A stretch of DNA of 64,000 nucleotides from Flammeovirgaceae bacterium (GTDB taxonomy: Bacteria > Bacteroidota > Bacteroidia > Cytophagales > Cyclobacteriaceae). The notes under the pieces were generated by a model. The model made no database searches and was not told where the DNA came from. It was given only the letters and a program-made list of their open reading frames with translations. Of this stretch, positions 7,267-16,715 are shown in pieces. Numbering within the stretch: position 1 is the first letter of the stretch; every line of letters begins with the position of its first letter. The translations under genes were made by a program, and so were the position numbers. The DNA is taken from positions 111,715 through 175,714 of the forward strand of contig JAIYCV010000021.1 in assembly GCA_027487845.1 (NCBI GenBank), given 5' to 3'.

Positions 7267-8795
7267 TTAGTAAAAAAACACTTAGTGGTTCAATCATGAC
7301 AGCAGGCATGATAGCCTTAATGTTTGTCAATTGCAACTCCAACAGGAAAGAGTTTGTTGAAGCCGAGAAGCTTGCTAAACAACATTGTCAATCATGCCAC
7401 CTATTCCCTTCTCCTCATTTACTTGATAAGAAAAGTTGGGTGTATGGCGTTCTGCCTGCCATGGGGCCACGCCTCGGCATACGAGCATCAAACGGAATCA
7501 TGTACAAATACAATGCTCCGAAAGGTACTTTGCCTGATCAAGCAGCTATGAGCCAAGCCGATTGGGAAAAAATAGTGCGCTATTTCTATACACTTGCTCC
7601 AGACACGCTTAAAGGGGAAAGTCCAGCTATTTTAAAAAACTTGACCCAGTTTAGTTACAAGGAAACCTCGTTTAGAGATACCCGCCCGCCAGTCACCACT
7701 CAAGTTAAGATCGACCCTCAAAACCATTCGGTCTATATTTGCGATGGCGCAGTTTATAAATTAAAAATCTTCGATCACGAGTTAACCTTTAAAGGAGAAG
7801 CACCTACTCATTTGGCAGCATCCTCGGTTTCATTGGACAGTTTTGAAAACGGAACTCGCGAAGCTACAATTCTTGACATGGGTATTCTCAGTCCCAGCGA
7901 TGTCGTAAGCGGGAGAATTCAAAAACTCGCCATTTCAAAAGAACTGATTCCTACAGTAACTGAGGTGCCAAGTATTGATAGCTTAATGCGTCCGGTTTTT
8001 TTAGAACACAGGGATATAGATGAAGATGGAGTTAACGATTATTTAGTCAGCGAGTTTGGTAATTTCTATGGTGACTTGGCCTGGTTTAAAGCAGAGAAGG
8101 ATAATAACTATCGGAAAATTATACTTCGAGATAAACCCGGAGCTATGCAAACTCGATTTGTTGATTTTAATAAAGATGGGAAGGATGATGTTTTCGCTTT
8201 GATGGCGCAAGCCGATGAAGGCATCTTTTTGTACGAAAACAAGTCGAATGGAAAATTCGAAGAGAAAACACTGCTTCGTTTTGCCGCTGTAAATGGATCC
8301 ACGTCTTTCGACCTCGCAGACTTTAATAGCGATGGGTACCTAGACATCGTTTATACAGCAGGAGATAACTCTGATTATTCGAAAACGTTAAAACCGTATC
8401 ATGGTGTTTATATTTTTTTGAACGATGGCAAATGGAATTTTGGAAAAGAAGAGTACTTTTTTCCGATTAATGGATGTTTTAAAGTGATCGCCCGGGATTT
8501 TGACAAAGATGGAGATCAAGACCTTGCTACCATTTCTTTTTTTGCTGACTTAAAGAATAAACCCGAAGAAGGTTTTGTTTATTTTAAGAATAACGGAAAT
8601 CTAAACTTTGAAGCCCAAACTTTCCCGCAGGTTATGAGCGGGCATTGGCTCACGATGGATGCAGACGACCTAGATGGAGACGGAGACGTTGACATTGTAT
8701 TGGGCAACATGTCGGTGGGGCCATTGAACATTCAAGTAGAAAATAAATGGGCTTCCGGCCCCTCTTTTATTTTGTTGGAGAATAAGTTCCGCTGA
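7263..8795 (+). CDS. FG-GAP/VCBS-repeat lipoprotein with c-type heme motif
   Basis: 510 residues. A lipoprotein signal ends in LMFVNC with Cys24. Directly after it lies CQSCH (42-46), a CxxCH site for covalent heme attachment, followed by a helical region with M residues (PAMGPRLG) that could supply an axial ligand: a small cytochrome-c-like domain of about 100 residues. The rest is a beta-propeller-type array with calcium-binding DxDxDG loops near residues 250 (DIDEDGVND), 300 (DFNKDGKDD), 353 (DFNSDGYLD), 412 (DFDKDGDQD) and 468 (DLDGDGDVD). It is expected to be anchored in an envelope membrane, facing the periplasm or surface. Redox role and partner are unknown. Starts within the stop of the upstream methyltransferase gene (ATGA). 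Confidence 0.85.
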   Translation: MISKKTLSGSIMTAGMIALMFVNCNSNRKEFVEAEKLAKQHCQSCHLFPSPHLLDKKSWVYGVLPAMGPRLGIRASNGIMYKYNAPKGTLPDQAAMSQADWEKIVRYFYTLAPDTLKGESPAILKNLTQFSYKETSFRDTRPPVTTQVKIDPQNHSVYICDGAVYKLKIFDHELTFKGEAPTHLAASSVSLDSFENGTREATILDMGILSPSDVVSGRIQKLAISKELIPTVTEVPSIDSLMRPVFLEHRDIDEDGVNDYLVSEFGNFYGDLAWFKAEKDNNYRKIILRDKPGAMQTRFVDFNKDGKDDVFALMAQADEGIFLYENKSNGKFEEKTLLRFAAVNGSTSFDLADFNSDGYLDIVYTAGDNSDYSKTLKPYHGVYIFLNDGKWNFGKEEYFFPINGCFKVIARDFDKDGDQDLATISFFADLKNKPEEGFVYFKNNGNLNFEAQTFPQVMSGHWLTMDADDLDGDGDVDIVLGNMSVGPLNIQVENKWASGPSFILLENKFR

Positions 8796-8855
8796 TATTC
8801 AAAACCTTCTCAATTTGATCTTACTCAAATAAAGCGGCAAGTTCTTTTAAAAGAG

Positions 8856-8863
8856 TATCTTTG
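8856..8863 (+). promoter_or_regulatory. Candidate -7 promoter box for typA
   Basis: TATCTTTG matches TAnnTTTG; -33 region is weak. Predicted transcription start near 8868, giving a leader of about 33 nt that consists almost entirely of the inverted repeat at 8866-8899. Confidence 0.45.
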
Positions 8864-8865
8864 CG

Positions 8866-8899
8866 CCCTTAAATTAATCTTAGACTAAGGAATTAAGGG
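8866..8899 (+). promoter_or_regulatory. Nested inverted repeat in typA 5' leader
   Basis: Outer arms CCCTTAA (8866-8872) and TTAAGGG (8893-8899), inner arms CTTAG (8879-8883) and CTAAG (8885-8889). The right arm ends one base before the ATG and contains the only purine-rich, Shine-Dalgarno-like stretch (AAGGGA), so pairing would hide it. Confidence 0.45.
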
Positions 8900-8900
8900 A

Positions 8901-10718
8901 ATGGAAGCTGAAAAAATCAGAAACATCGCGATTATCGCACACGTTGACCACGGCAAAACTACATTGGTAGACAAGCTGTTACATGCAGGGCACATCTTTA
9001 AAGATCACGAGAACCCGGGCGAGCTGATTATGGACAGCAACGATTTGGAACGCGAACGTGGAATCACCATTTTGGCAAAGAACGTTTCCGTTCGATACAA
9101 AGACTATAAAATTAATGTTATAGACACCCCTGGCCACAGCGATTTTGGTGGTGAGGTTGAACGCGTATTGAATATGGCCGATGGCTGCCTTTTGTTAGTG
9201 GATGCCTTTGAAGGCCCCATGCCACAAACTCGCTTTGTACTTCAAAAAGCTCTTCAGTTGGGCTTAAAACCAATTGTGGTGATCAATAAAGTTGACAAAA
9301 AGAACTGTACACCTGACGAAGTACATGAGCAGGTGTTTGAATTGATGTTCGCGCTTGACGCGACTGAAGACCAGTTGAATTTCCCGACTTTCTACGGTTC
9401 GGCTAAGCAAGGTTGGATGAGCAAGGATTGGAAAACACCAACAACCGATATTACGGCTCTCTTGGAAGGGGTGATTGAACACATCCCAGCTCCAAAAATT
9501 GAAGTGGGCCCTACACAGTTGCTAATTACATCGCTCGAATATTCTTCTTTTATTGGTCGTATTGCGATTGGAAGAATTCAAAGAGGTTCTATCAAAGCTG
9601 GGCAGCAAGTGGCATTAGTGAAAAGAGAAGGTGCCGGAATAGTTAAAACTAGAATAAAAGAGGTCTACGTTTTCGAAGGGTTCGACAAGAAAAAAACAGA
9701 CGAAGTCCACGCAGGTGAAATTTGCGCGCTAGTTGGCATCGAAGGGTTTGAAATTGGCGATACGGTTTCTGATATCGAAAAGCCAGAAGCCCTGAAATCA
9801 ATTGCCATTGACGAGCCCACCATGAGTATGATGTTTACCATTAATAACTCACCTTTTTATGGCAAGGAAGGTAAATTCGTGACTTCTCGCCACATAAAAG
9901 AGCGCTTGGAGAAGGAATTAGAGAAAAATTTGGCCATGCGTATGGGCGAAACAGGATCAGCCGATAGCTTTTTGGTCTTCGGCCGTGGTGTATTGCACCT
10001 TTCGGTGTTAATTGAAACGATGAGAAGGGAAGGATATGAACTTCAGATTGGTCAGCCGCAAGTAATTTTCAAACAGATTGATGGCGTTAAATGTGAACCC
10101 ATCGAGGAATTAACCATTGATTTGCCCGAAAACGTTGCAGGAAAGGCCATCGAAGCCGTTTCCATGCGCAGAGGAGAAATGACCAATATGGAACCAAAGG
10201 GCGACCGGATGATTTTAAAGTTCATGATCCCGGCAAGGGGAATTATTGGGTTGAGAAATTATATGATGAACCAGACCGCTGGCGAAGCTGTAGTTACCCA
10301 CAGATATAAAGAATATCAGTCTTATAAAGGGGAGATTCCAGGCCGTATTAACGGATCGTTGATAAGCATGGAAATGGGCGAAGCGATTGCATACAGCTTA
10401 AATAACTTGCAAGACAGGGGCAAGTTCTTTATTGATCCCAGCGACCCAATTTACGAAGGCCAAGTAATCGGTGAAAATAATAGAAGTGGCGATTTGGTAA
10501 TAAACGTTACCAAAACTAAGAAGCTTACCAATATGCGTGCTTCGGGCTCTGACGAAAAAATGAGAATTGCCCCAGCAGTTAAATTCTCATTGGAAGAAGC
10601 GCTAGAATACATTCAAGGAGACGAATACGTGGAGGTAACACCAAAATCCATCCGGTTAAGAAAAATCTATCTCAATGAAACAGATAGAAAACGTTTTGGC
10701 GCAAAGCCGAACCAGTAA
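8901..10718 (+). CDS. typA: Ribosome-associated translational GTPase TypA/BipA
   Basis: 605 residues, the normal length. G domain motifs: G1 AHVDHGKT (13-20), G2 RGIT (53-56), G3 DTPGH (75-79), G4 NKVDK (129-133). Then follow a domain II beta-barrel, the EF-G-like domains III and V ([46 protein letters not shown]) and the TypA-specific C-terminal domain ending [16 protein letters not shown]. TypA binds the ribosome at the EF-G site, hydrolyses GTP, and helps ribosome assembly and growth at low temperature or under stress in other bacteria. It is a single-gene unit with promoter box, leader hairpin and strong terminator. Confidence 0.98.
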   Translation: MEAEKIRNIAIIAHVDHGKTTLVDKLLHAGHIFKDHENPGELIMDSNDLERERGITILAKNVSVRYKDYKINVIDTPGHSDFGGEVERVLNMADGCLLLVDAFEGPMPQTRFVLQKALQLGLKPIVVINKVDKKNCTPDEVHEQVFELMFALDATEDQLNFPTFYGSAKQGWMSKDWKTPTTDITALLEGVIEHIPAPKIEVGPTQLLITSLEYSSFIGRIAIGRIQRGSIKAGQQVALVKREGAGIVKTRIKEVYVFEGFDKKKTDEVHAGEICALVGIEGFEIGDTVSDIEKPEALKSIAIDEPTMSMMFTINNSPFYGKEGKFVTSRHIKERLEKELEKNLAMRMGETGSADSFLVFGRGVLHLSVLIETMRREGYELQIGQPQVIFKQIDGVKCEPIEELTIDLPENVAGKAIEAVSMRRGEMTNMEPKGDRMILKFMIPARGIIGLRNYMMNQTAGEAVVTHRYKEYQSYKGEIPGRINGSLISMEMGEAIAYSLNNLQDRGKFFIDPSDPIYEGQVIGENNRSGDLVINVTKTKKLTNMRASGSDEKMRIAPAVKFSLEEALEYIQGDEYVEVTPKSIRLRKIYLNETDRKRFGAKPNQ

Positions 10719-10737
10719 CAATTATACTAAAAAACTG

Positions 10738-10771
10738 AGGGCTTCAATTTTTTTTTGAAGCCCTTATTTTT
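10738..10771 (+). terminator. Intrinsic terminator of typA
   Basis: Stem AGGGCTTCAA (10738-10747) / TTGAAGCCCT (10755-10764), T-rich loop, followed by a T-run. Confidence 0.85.
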
Positions 10772-10954
10772 TTATTCCTAACAAATCTTTTCTTAACGGA
10801 CTAGTTACTTTTATTTGGAAAACGACATCAAAATAGTTGCTTCTCAAATTACAACTTCGTTGAGAAAATATTAATTATACACAGAAACGGGATTATTTTT
10901 TGTGATCAGTTAGTGGCTTCTCCGACTGTTCTTTTTTACTTCAACGCGTTGATT

Positions 10955-10982
10955 AAAAAACCCCTTGTGACTTCACAAGGGG
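10955..10982 (-). terminator. Intrinsic terminator of the small gene at 11033
   Basis: On the minus strand a 9-bp perfect stem CCCCTTGTG / CACAAGGGG (10961-10969 and 10974-10982, loop of 4) runs into six T residues (A-run 10955-10960 on the plus strand). The stretch 10772-10954 between the two terminators holds no gene or further signal that I can see. Confidence 0.75.
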
Positions 10983-11032
10983 CTACGTTTAACTATTATG
11001 TGCTATTTTTTTGACTGAATCGTAACACGTTT

Positions 11033-11299
11033 TTACATTTCAGATAGAATATTCATCTCGCATCGTTTGGGTAATCCGTTTTCTTCAAGCCTCCTAATGA
11101 AAAACTCAGAATTGATTAACGCATTCGCTTTTTCGATATTCACCATTTTAATGTAGGTGTTAAGTAAACTGCTGTTGCTTTTATCTATTTCTGTACTCAT
11201 GCCGATAATCCCTGATTCGAATTGATCTGGTAGAGAATCTAGCACTTGTTTCCATTTACTATAATCTGAGATTAAACTTTTAATGTGAATGGTTTCCAT
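11033..11299 (-). CDS. Small protein, possible ABM/ferredoxin-like (DUF3764-like) fold
   Basis: 88 residues from the ATG at 11299 (METIHIKSL); an ATG four codons upstream is possible. The pattern beta-strand, D-Y-x-K-W (11-15), helix, strand with SGIIGMSTEID, strand NTYIKMV, then a helix EKANALINSEFFIRRLEENG resembles dimeric alpha-beta-barrel monomers of about 90 residues in which a D-x-x-K-W motif follows the first strand. No catalytic residues are evident and the family match is by pattern only. It lies alone between typA and a secreted repeat protein, and has its own minus-strand terminator, so it is very likely a real gene. Function unknown. Confidence 0.7.
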   Translation of the reverse strand: METIHIKSLISDYSKWKQVLDSLPDQFESGIIGMSTEIDKSNSSLLNTYIKMVNIEKANALINSEFFIRRLEENGLPKRCEMNILSEM

Positions 11300-11376
11300 T
11301 CTAATTATCAAAAGATTTTACAAAAAACTATAAATCACTTTTTAAATTTGTGCCTGTCGATGACAATCTGTGCTCA

Positions 11377-13092
11377 TTATTTGACAAAAAACTCAACAAT
11401 CTCTTCGGCACTTTGATTACCTAACGCATCGGTTGCTTTTACTTTAAGAATGTGACTGCCCTTAGTAAGTAACACTATTGGCTGATTATATAAAGATTCG
11501 GGCTGGCTGTTTAATTTATACATGATAGCCTTTGTACCCACCACATTATCGGTTGCCGCTAAATAAATCCGCGTGCCAACCGGATAAAACGGCTGCCTAG
11601 TTCCGCCCCCGATTTTCTCTAAACTAAAAAAATAGAATACTTTCGGTGCGATATTGTCAACCACTACCAGGAAATCTTTTGTTTTCGAGTTATTTACTCG
11701 ATCATAGCCAGTATAAGAGACTGTATGTTTACCATCCGCAACAAGTTGAATGGGGTTTGCGTAAGTTTCGTTAGCGGATTTATCAAGCTGATAATCGATG
11801 CGCGCTGAGCCCGATTGATAGTCAATACTTTTTAGGGTTATTTTTGAATCTTTGGTAATGAACAGGGTGTCGCGAGTAAATACTTTTGGTGAACTAATTT
11901 CATGGGATATAGTAGGAGCGGTGTCGTCAAGAAAGATATTGCCAAGATCATCATCTGTTACAAATGGCCCTTTGTTGTTTACTTTATCCGCTCCACGGTA
12001 TTTAACTACGTACTGCCCTTGTTTTTGCGGTAGTTTGAATGCCGTATTATAAATGGTTTCAACGCCTCCGTTAACGGAGTAAAAAACATCTTTCACCCCT
12101 GCTTTATTATCGGTAGCTGATAATTGAATAGCAGATGCTTTTGCTACGTACATGATACCGTTCACTTTCACAAAGTTTGCATCAATTGTTGAAGTAACTA
12201 CTGGTGCTATCTTATCGAGATAAAATGAATAAGGCTGGTTTGATTCTTCATTGCTAACACGATCTGTTGAAGAATAATTGAGTATGTGTTCTCCGTCTGT
12301 GAGCAATGCAGGGCTTATTTTGCTATAATAAAGACTCGGCTTGTTGTTATCGAATGAGTACACAGTTTTCTTTACACCCGATAGGTTATCGACACTCACT
12401 AACGTGATCAAAGTCCGTGGGGAGAGGATTTTTTCTTCTAATTGATCTGTTGCTGCACTGTATTTTGTTACAGGTGCGGTAAGATCAACGGTAAACTCTT
12501 TTGACTTGGTTTCTTCTGCATTACCAACCCGATCAGCCGAAAGATATTTAATTAAATATTCCCTTTCTTCATTAAATCCAAGTTCGCCAGTATACTCAGT
12601 AAACGCTGCTCCGTTTATTGAAAATTGTGTCGAAGCAACTTTTGACATATCATCGGTTGCGGTGATTAAACCTTTCAATCCTTTTCCATAATAGTGTTTG
12701 TTGGAAGAATAAAATGGAGCTCCTTGCAATTTCAATGTGGTTGTAGGAGCTTGCCCATCAACATTTACTGGGTAATCAATTTCTTTTTCTGCTAGTTTAT
12801 TGTTTAGTTTATCAAAATGCCTCAAATAGTGAATGCCAGGCCCGTCCCACTTCATTGGCAGGCCAAACTCCTTCATATTTTCCTCCTTAACTTTTGTGAG
12901 AGCCACCGCTTCTTTGCCTTCTGGCTGGGGTGATAATTGGACATAAACAGGCAAAGCTAGCGGCCAATAAACAGTTCCATCCGGATCTTTGATAACTTTC
13001 AGTTCAAATAAAGGTCGTTCTTGAGAGTGTCCCTTTTCTAAAAAAGAGAACGTAATCAATAGTAAGCAAAGCCAACGGATAGAGGGTTTCAT
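11377..13092 (-). CDS. Secreted protein with tandem OmpL47-type Ig-like repeats
   Basis: 571 residues. Signal peptide 1-23 (MKPSIRWLCLLLITFSFLEKGHS, cut before QERP). The rest is built from about five beta-sandwich repeats of 85-95 residues, each with a D-x-x-S-G-V-x-x-x-x-Y-S core and ending in a strand such as YSSTDRVSNEES, YRGADKVNNKG or YTGYDRVNNSK followed by vD-x-x-aP. This is the OmpL47-type beta-barrel/Ig-like repeat used in surface-exposed bacterial proteins. The protein ends VEFFVK without a T9SS tail or a lipobox, so it is probably periplasmic or outer-membrane-associated. The repeats may mediate protein or matrix binding; no ligand is known. Confidence 0.78.
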   Translation of the reverse strand: MKPSIRWLCLLLITFSFLEKGHSQERPLFELKVIKDPDGTVYWPLALPVYVQLSPQPEGKEAVALTKVKEENMKEFGLPMKWDGPGIHYLRHFDKLNNKLAEKEIDYPVNVDGQAPTTTLKLQGAPFYSSNKHYYGKGLKGLITATDDMSKVASTQFSINGAAFTEYTGELGFNEEREYLIKYLSADRVGNAEETKSKEFTVDLTAPVTKYSAATDQLEEKILSPRTLITLVSVDNLSGVKKTVYSFDNNKPSLYYSKISPALLTDGEHILNYSSTDRVSNEESNQPYSFYLDKIAPVVTSTIDANFVKVNGIMYVAKASAIQLSATDNKAGVKDVFYSVNGGVETIYNTAFKLPQKQGQYVVKYRGADKVNNKGPFVTDDDLGNIFLDDTAPTISHEISSPKVFTRDTLFITKDSKITLKSIDYQSGSARIDYQLDKSANETYANPIQLVADGKHTVSYTGYDRVNNSKTKDFLVVVDNIAPKVFYFFSLEKIGGGTRQPFYPVGTRIYLAATDNVVGTKAIMYKLNSQPESLYNQPIVLLTKGSHILKVKATDALGNQSAEEIVEFFVK

Positions 13093-13324
13093 TTTTTTGT
13101 GGTTTTAAGTAATGTTTTGAATAGATTAAATAGACCGTTCAAGTAGCGTTAATATCCACACTAAATTGCTGATTTTGAGGTCAAAACATTACGTATGTAT
13201 TTTTTTCAAAAACGATACAAACTGTTAAGAAAGAATTAATTTTAAGTAACTTTTATGTGACTTAAGTATTTGCTCGATCCTCAATAATCTTAGGTAGTTT
13301 ATTAGAACCTAAATTTCAAAGTCT

Positions 13325-13332
13325 TATTTTTG
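13325..13332 (+). promoter_or_regulatory. Candidate -7 promoter box abutting guaA start
   Basis: TATTTTTG matches TAnnTTTG and ends 3 bp before the ATG at 13336, so the transcript would start at or next to the start codon. The -33 region lacks a clear TTG. Confidence 0.4.
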
Positions 13333-13335
13333 CAC

Positions 13336-14862
13336 ATGGCAGAACACATTCTAATTCTTGATTTTGGTTCACAGTATACGCAGTTGATTGCACGCAGAGT
13401 GCGAGAACTTAGTGTTTATTGTGAAATTCATCCTTTCAACAAAATTCCGGCTAACCTAGATAATTACAAAGGCATCATCCTTTCGGGAAGCCCTTGCTCG
13501 GTGCGCGACCAGGGTTCGCCCGATGTCGATCTTTCAGTTTTTAAGTCATTACCAGTTCTCGGTGTATGCTATGGGGCGCAATTGATCGCCCACAAAAGTG
13601 GCGGAGAAGTTCTGCCTTCGCAGATTCGTGAGTATGGAAGGGCGAAGCTTTCTTCAATCGATGCTCAAAATGATCTTTTAAAAGGCATAAATATTGACTC
13701 GCAAGTTTGGATGAGCCATGGAGATACCATTTCGTCTCTTCCATTTGGATTTAAGTTGTTAGCAAGTACATCGTCTGTAAAAGTCGCTGCTTTTAAGCAC
13801 GTTGAGACTAACCTGTATGGAATTCAATTTCATCCCGAAGTAACTCATACCACAGACGGGAAAAAACTGCTGGAGAATTTTGTAGTCGGCATCTGCAAGT
13901 GTTTGCAAAATTGGACTGCTGGCCTTTTTGTAGAAACCACCATCCACGAGTTAAAGCAGAAATTAGGCAATGATAAAGTAGTGATGGCTCTATCGGGTGG
14001 GGTTGATTCAACGGTGGCAGCAAATTTGATTCACAAAGCAATTGGTACAAACCTGTATTGCATTTTCGTAGATAATGGTCTGTTGAGAAAGAATGAGTTT
14101 GAGCAAGTGCTTGCGTCTTATAAAGGAATGGGTCTTAATATTAAAGGGGTTGACGCGAAAGATAAGTTTTATGACGCGTTAAAAGGCCTTACTGATCCTG
14201 AAGCGAAAAGAAAAGCAATTGGTCGATCGTTTATAGAAGTGTTTGATGAGGAATCCCATAAAATTCAAGATGTTAAATGGTTGGGGCAAGGAACCATTTA
14301 TCCAGATATTATAGAGTCGGTTTCGGTCAAGGGGCCTTCAGTAACGATCAAATCACACCACAATGTGGGCGGCCTGCCAGAAAAGATGAAGTTAAAGGTG
14401 ATTGAGCCCTTGCAGACGCTGTTTAAAGATGAGGTAAGGTTAGTTGGAAAAACATTGGGCATCGACCCTACAATTTTGGCCCGTCATCCGTTTCCAGGGC
14501 CTGGGCTGGGCATTCGAATTTTAGGAGATATTACGGCTGACAAAGTAAGGTTATTACAAGAAGTAGATCATGTTTTTATAGATTCATTAAAGAAGCAAAA
14601 TCTTTACGATAAAGTATGGCAAGCAGGTGCAATTCTGCTACCCGTGCAGTCGGTAGGTGTGATGGGCGATGAACGCACGTATGAAAAGGTGGTAGCGCTG
14701 CGGGCCGTTGTAAGTGTGGATGGCATGACTGCCGATTGGAGCCATTTACCCTATGAATTTTTGAGTGACGTGTCTTCCACAATCATAAACACGGTGAAAG
14801 GGGTAAATAGAGTTGTGTACGATATTAGTTCTAAACCTCCAGCCACAATTGAGTGGGAATAG
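13336..14862 (+). CDS. guaA: GMP synthase (glutamine-hydrolysing)
   Basis: 508 residues from the ATG at 13336 ([16 protein letters not shown]); a TTG two codons upstream is rejected because homologues begin at this conserved motif. N-terminal class I glutamine amidotransferase: nucleophile Cys78 in GVCYGAQ, His166 and Glu168 in [11 protein letters not shown]-pyrophosphatase domain: P-loop LSGGVDST (219-226). C-terminal dimerisation domain with [12 protein letters not shown] and the family end PPATIEWE. It converts XMP, ATP and glutamine to GMP, the last step of guanine nucleotide synthesis. Two bases separate its stop from the next gene, so the two form an operon. Confidence 0.98.
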   Translation: MAEHILILDFGSQYTQLIARRVRELSVYCEIHPFNKIPANLDNYKGIILSGSPCSVRDQGSPDVDLSVFKSLPVLGVCYGAQLIAHKSGGEVLPSQIREYGRAKLSSIDAQNDLLKGINIDSQVWMSHGDTISSLPFGFKLLASTSSVKVAAFKHVETNLYGIQFHPEVTHTTDGKKLLENFVVGICKCLQNWTAGLFVETTIHELKQKLGNDKVVMALSGGVDSTVAANLIHKAIGTNLYCIFVDNGLLRKNEFEQVLASYKGMGLNIKGVDAKDKFYDALKGLTDPEAKRKAIGRSFIEVFDEESHKIQDVKWLGQGTIYPDIIESVSVKGPSVTIKSHHNVGGLPEKMKLKVIEPLQTLFKDEVRLVGKTLGIDPTILARHPFPGPGLGIRILGDITADKVRLLQEVDHVFIDSLKKQNLYDKVWQAGAILLPVQSVGVMGDERTYEKVVALRAVVSVDGMTADWSHLPYEFLSDVSSTIINTVKGVNRVVYDISSKPPATIEWE

Positions 14863-14864
14863 TG

Positions 14865-16619
14865 ATGAAAAAAAACATTTTTAAAATAGTCCTTTTAGCC
14901 CGACCATTTTTGGTTGCAATTGGTTTTATTTTAAGCATCGCCAGTACAAGTTTTGCGCAAGATTATAAAGATCAGTACAAAACAGCCAAAAGCCTGTTTG
15001 TAAAAGAAAAGTATGCCGAAGCACTGGACGCTTTTCAGGCGTTGATGGTTTACGATAAGAACAATCCCTATTCCGAACATGCTACATTTTATGTGGGCCT
15101 GACAGCACAGAAACTTGGATATACTCTATTGGCCAAGCAAACTTTTGCCCAACTTACCAAACTATATCCCAACTGGGTCAATATCGATGAGGTGAAGTAC
15201 CAGCTAGCGTGTATAGATTTCAGAAAGGGCGATTATTTTTTAGCTATAAAGGAAATAAATGAGTTGAAGGATAACACGGTGAAGGAAGATGGCGTAAAGG
15301 CAAAACAGTTTTTTGTTTCTTCCATCGAAGATGTGGAGACTTTAAAACTTTTACAGGAAGAGTTTCCGTCTGACCTGATAATTGCTCGGCAACTTGCAAA
15401 ATCGATCACCTCTGGCGGGTATGAAAACGCTTATCGGACGTTATTCGATTCGTTGAACAAAGTGTTTAACATGGGACTGGCTAATTATCCGGCAAAAGCA
15501 ATACCCCAGAACGACAAGAAAGTGTTTAGGATTTCTCTACTTTTTCCTTTTACGCTGTCGGTGCTTGAGCCAACCACCTCAAAAAAGAAAAATCAATTTG
15601 TAATCGACTTGTACCAGGGGATGAAACTTGCAGTCGATTCATTGACAAAAACAGGTGTCATGATAGAATTATTGGCATACGATACCGAAAGAAATTTAGA
15701 CACCTTAAAGAAAATCCTAAAAAATGAAGAGTTAAAGTCCTCCGATCTTCTGGTTGGTCCTTTATTTGTAGATGAGGCTAAATTGGTAAACGAGTTTTCG
15801 ATAGCCAATAAGATTCCAGTTATCAATCCTGTTTCCAGCAATGGTGAATTTTTAGCCGACAACAAGTATGCTTTGCTACTTAAGCCTAGTTTCCGCACGA
15901 TGGCACAAAAAGCTGCAGAGTTCTGTTTGAAAAGTAAAGTAAAAAAGACGTTTGCTGTCTTTAGTGGTGACACTCCGAAAGATAGTATATTGGCTAATAG
16001 TTTTATAAAGACCGCAAAGTCTTTTGGAATGAAAATGGTTTTTAGCGAAAGCTTGACAAAAGAAAAGGCCGCTCAGGTACAAAACATTTTAGCCACAGCC
16101 ATTGAGTTCGACAAATACAAAAAACCAACGGAGTTTAAGTTAAAACGCAATGCAATAGGTTGTATTTATGTGGCTTCTGATAATCCATTGATATACTCGA
16201 AAGTAATCAATAGTGTAGAGGCACGAAATGACTCGGTTTTGGTTATCGGTAATGAGGCTTGGCTCAAAGACAACTCGGTAGATTATGGAATTTATGAGAG
16301 ATTAGGGGTAGTTTTTACAGCTTCTAGTTTCACCGCCACCAGTACCGAGTCGTATTCCAATTTTCGAAAGAGGTTTATTCAGCGCCACGGTAGTTTCCCG
16401 GCAACTTATGAAAACTATGCTAAGGACGGCTTCGATTTTGTAATGTTCGTACGCGAAGTGCTTAACACCAGCAGGGGCGATTTTTTGGCGGCCATCAGGT
16501 CCACACAGTTTTTCACCGGTTCACTTTCCAACGGGTATTCGTTTAAAGCTGCAAATGATAATCAGCAGCTGGCGCTACTACGGTTTAAAAATGGTGAGCT
16601 ATTGAGTGCAGATAATTAG
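14865..16619 (+). CDS. Secreted TPR plus type 1 periplasmic-binding-fold protein (LppC/amino-acid-receptor-like)
   Basis: 584 residues from the ATG at 14865, two bases after guaA; an in-frame GTG inside guaA is less likely. Signal peptide to about residue 32 (ASTSFAQ). Residues 35-190 are TPR-like (AKSLFVKEKYAEALDAFQAL, YLACID..KGDYFLAIKEI). From about 225 a type 1 periplasmic binding fold begins (RISLLFPF...YQGMKLAVDSL) and continues with the strand-loop NEELKSSDLLVGPLF, IPVINPVSS, KTFAVFSGD. This is the Leu/Ile/Val-receptor or LpoA/LppC architecture: TPR plus PBP1. It could sense a small ligand or regulate an envelope enzyme; the link to guaA suggests only co-transcription. Confidence 0.8.
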   Translation: MKKNIFKIVLLARPFLVAIGFILSIASTSFAQDYKDQYKTAKSLFVKEKYAEALDAFQALMVYDKNNPYSEHATFYVGLTAQKLGYTLLAKQTFAQLTKLYPNWVNIDEVKYQLACIDFRKGDYFLAIKEINELKDNTVKEDGVKAKQFFVSSIEDVETLKLLQEEFPSDLIIARQLAKSITSGGYENAYRTLFDSLNKVFNMGLANYPAKAIPQNDKKVFRISLLFPFTLSVLEPTTSKKKNQFVIDLYQGMKLAVDSLTKTGVMIELLAYDTERNLDTLKKILKNEELKSSDLLVGPLFVDEAKLVNEFSIANKIPVINPVSSNGEFLADNKYALLLKPSFRTMAQKAAEFCLKSKVKKTFAVFSGDTPKDSILANSFIKTAKSFGMKMVFSESLTKEKAAQVQNILATAIEFDKYKKPTEFKLKRNAIGCIYVASDNPLIYSKVINSVEARNDSVLVIGNEAWLKDNSVDYGIYERLGVVFTASSFTATSTESYSNFRKRFIQRHGSFPATYENYAKDGFDFVMFVREVLNTSRGDFLAAIRSTQFFTGSLSNGYSFKAANDNQQLALLRFKNGELLSADN

Positions 16620-16715
16620 GTTTGCAGTTAGATATAGTTTGCAAAAGCGAATTTTTGCCATAAAATAAGAATTTGGAGTCTTTTTCTTACCTTTATCCTT
16701 TAAGCTGCTTTATTT

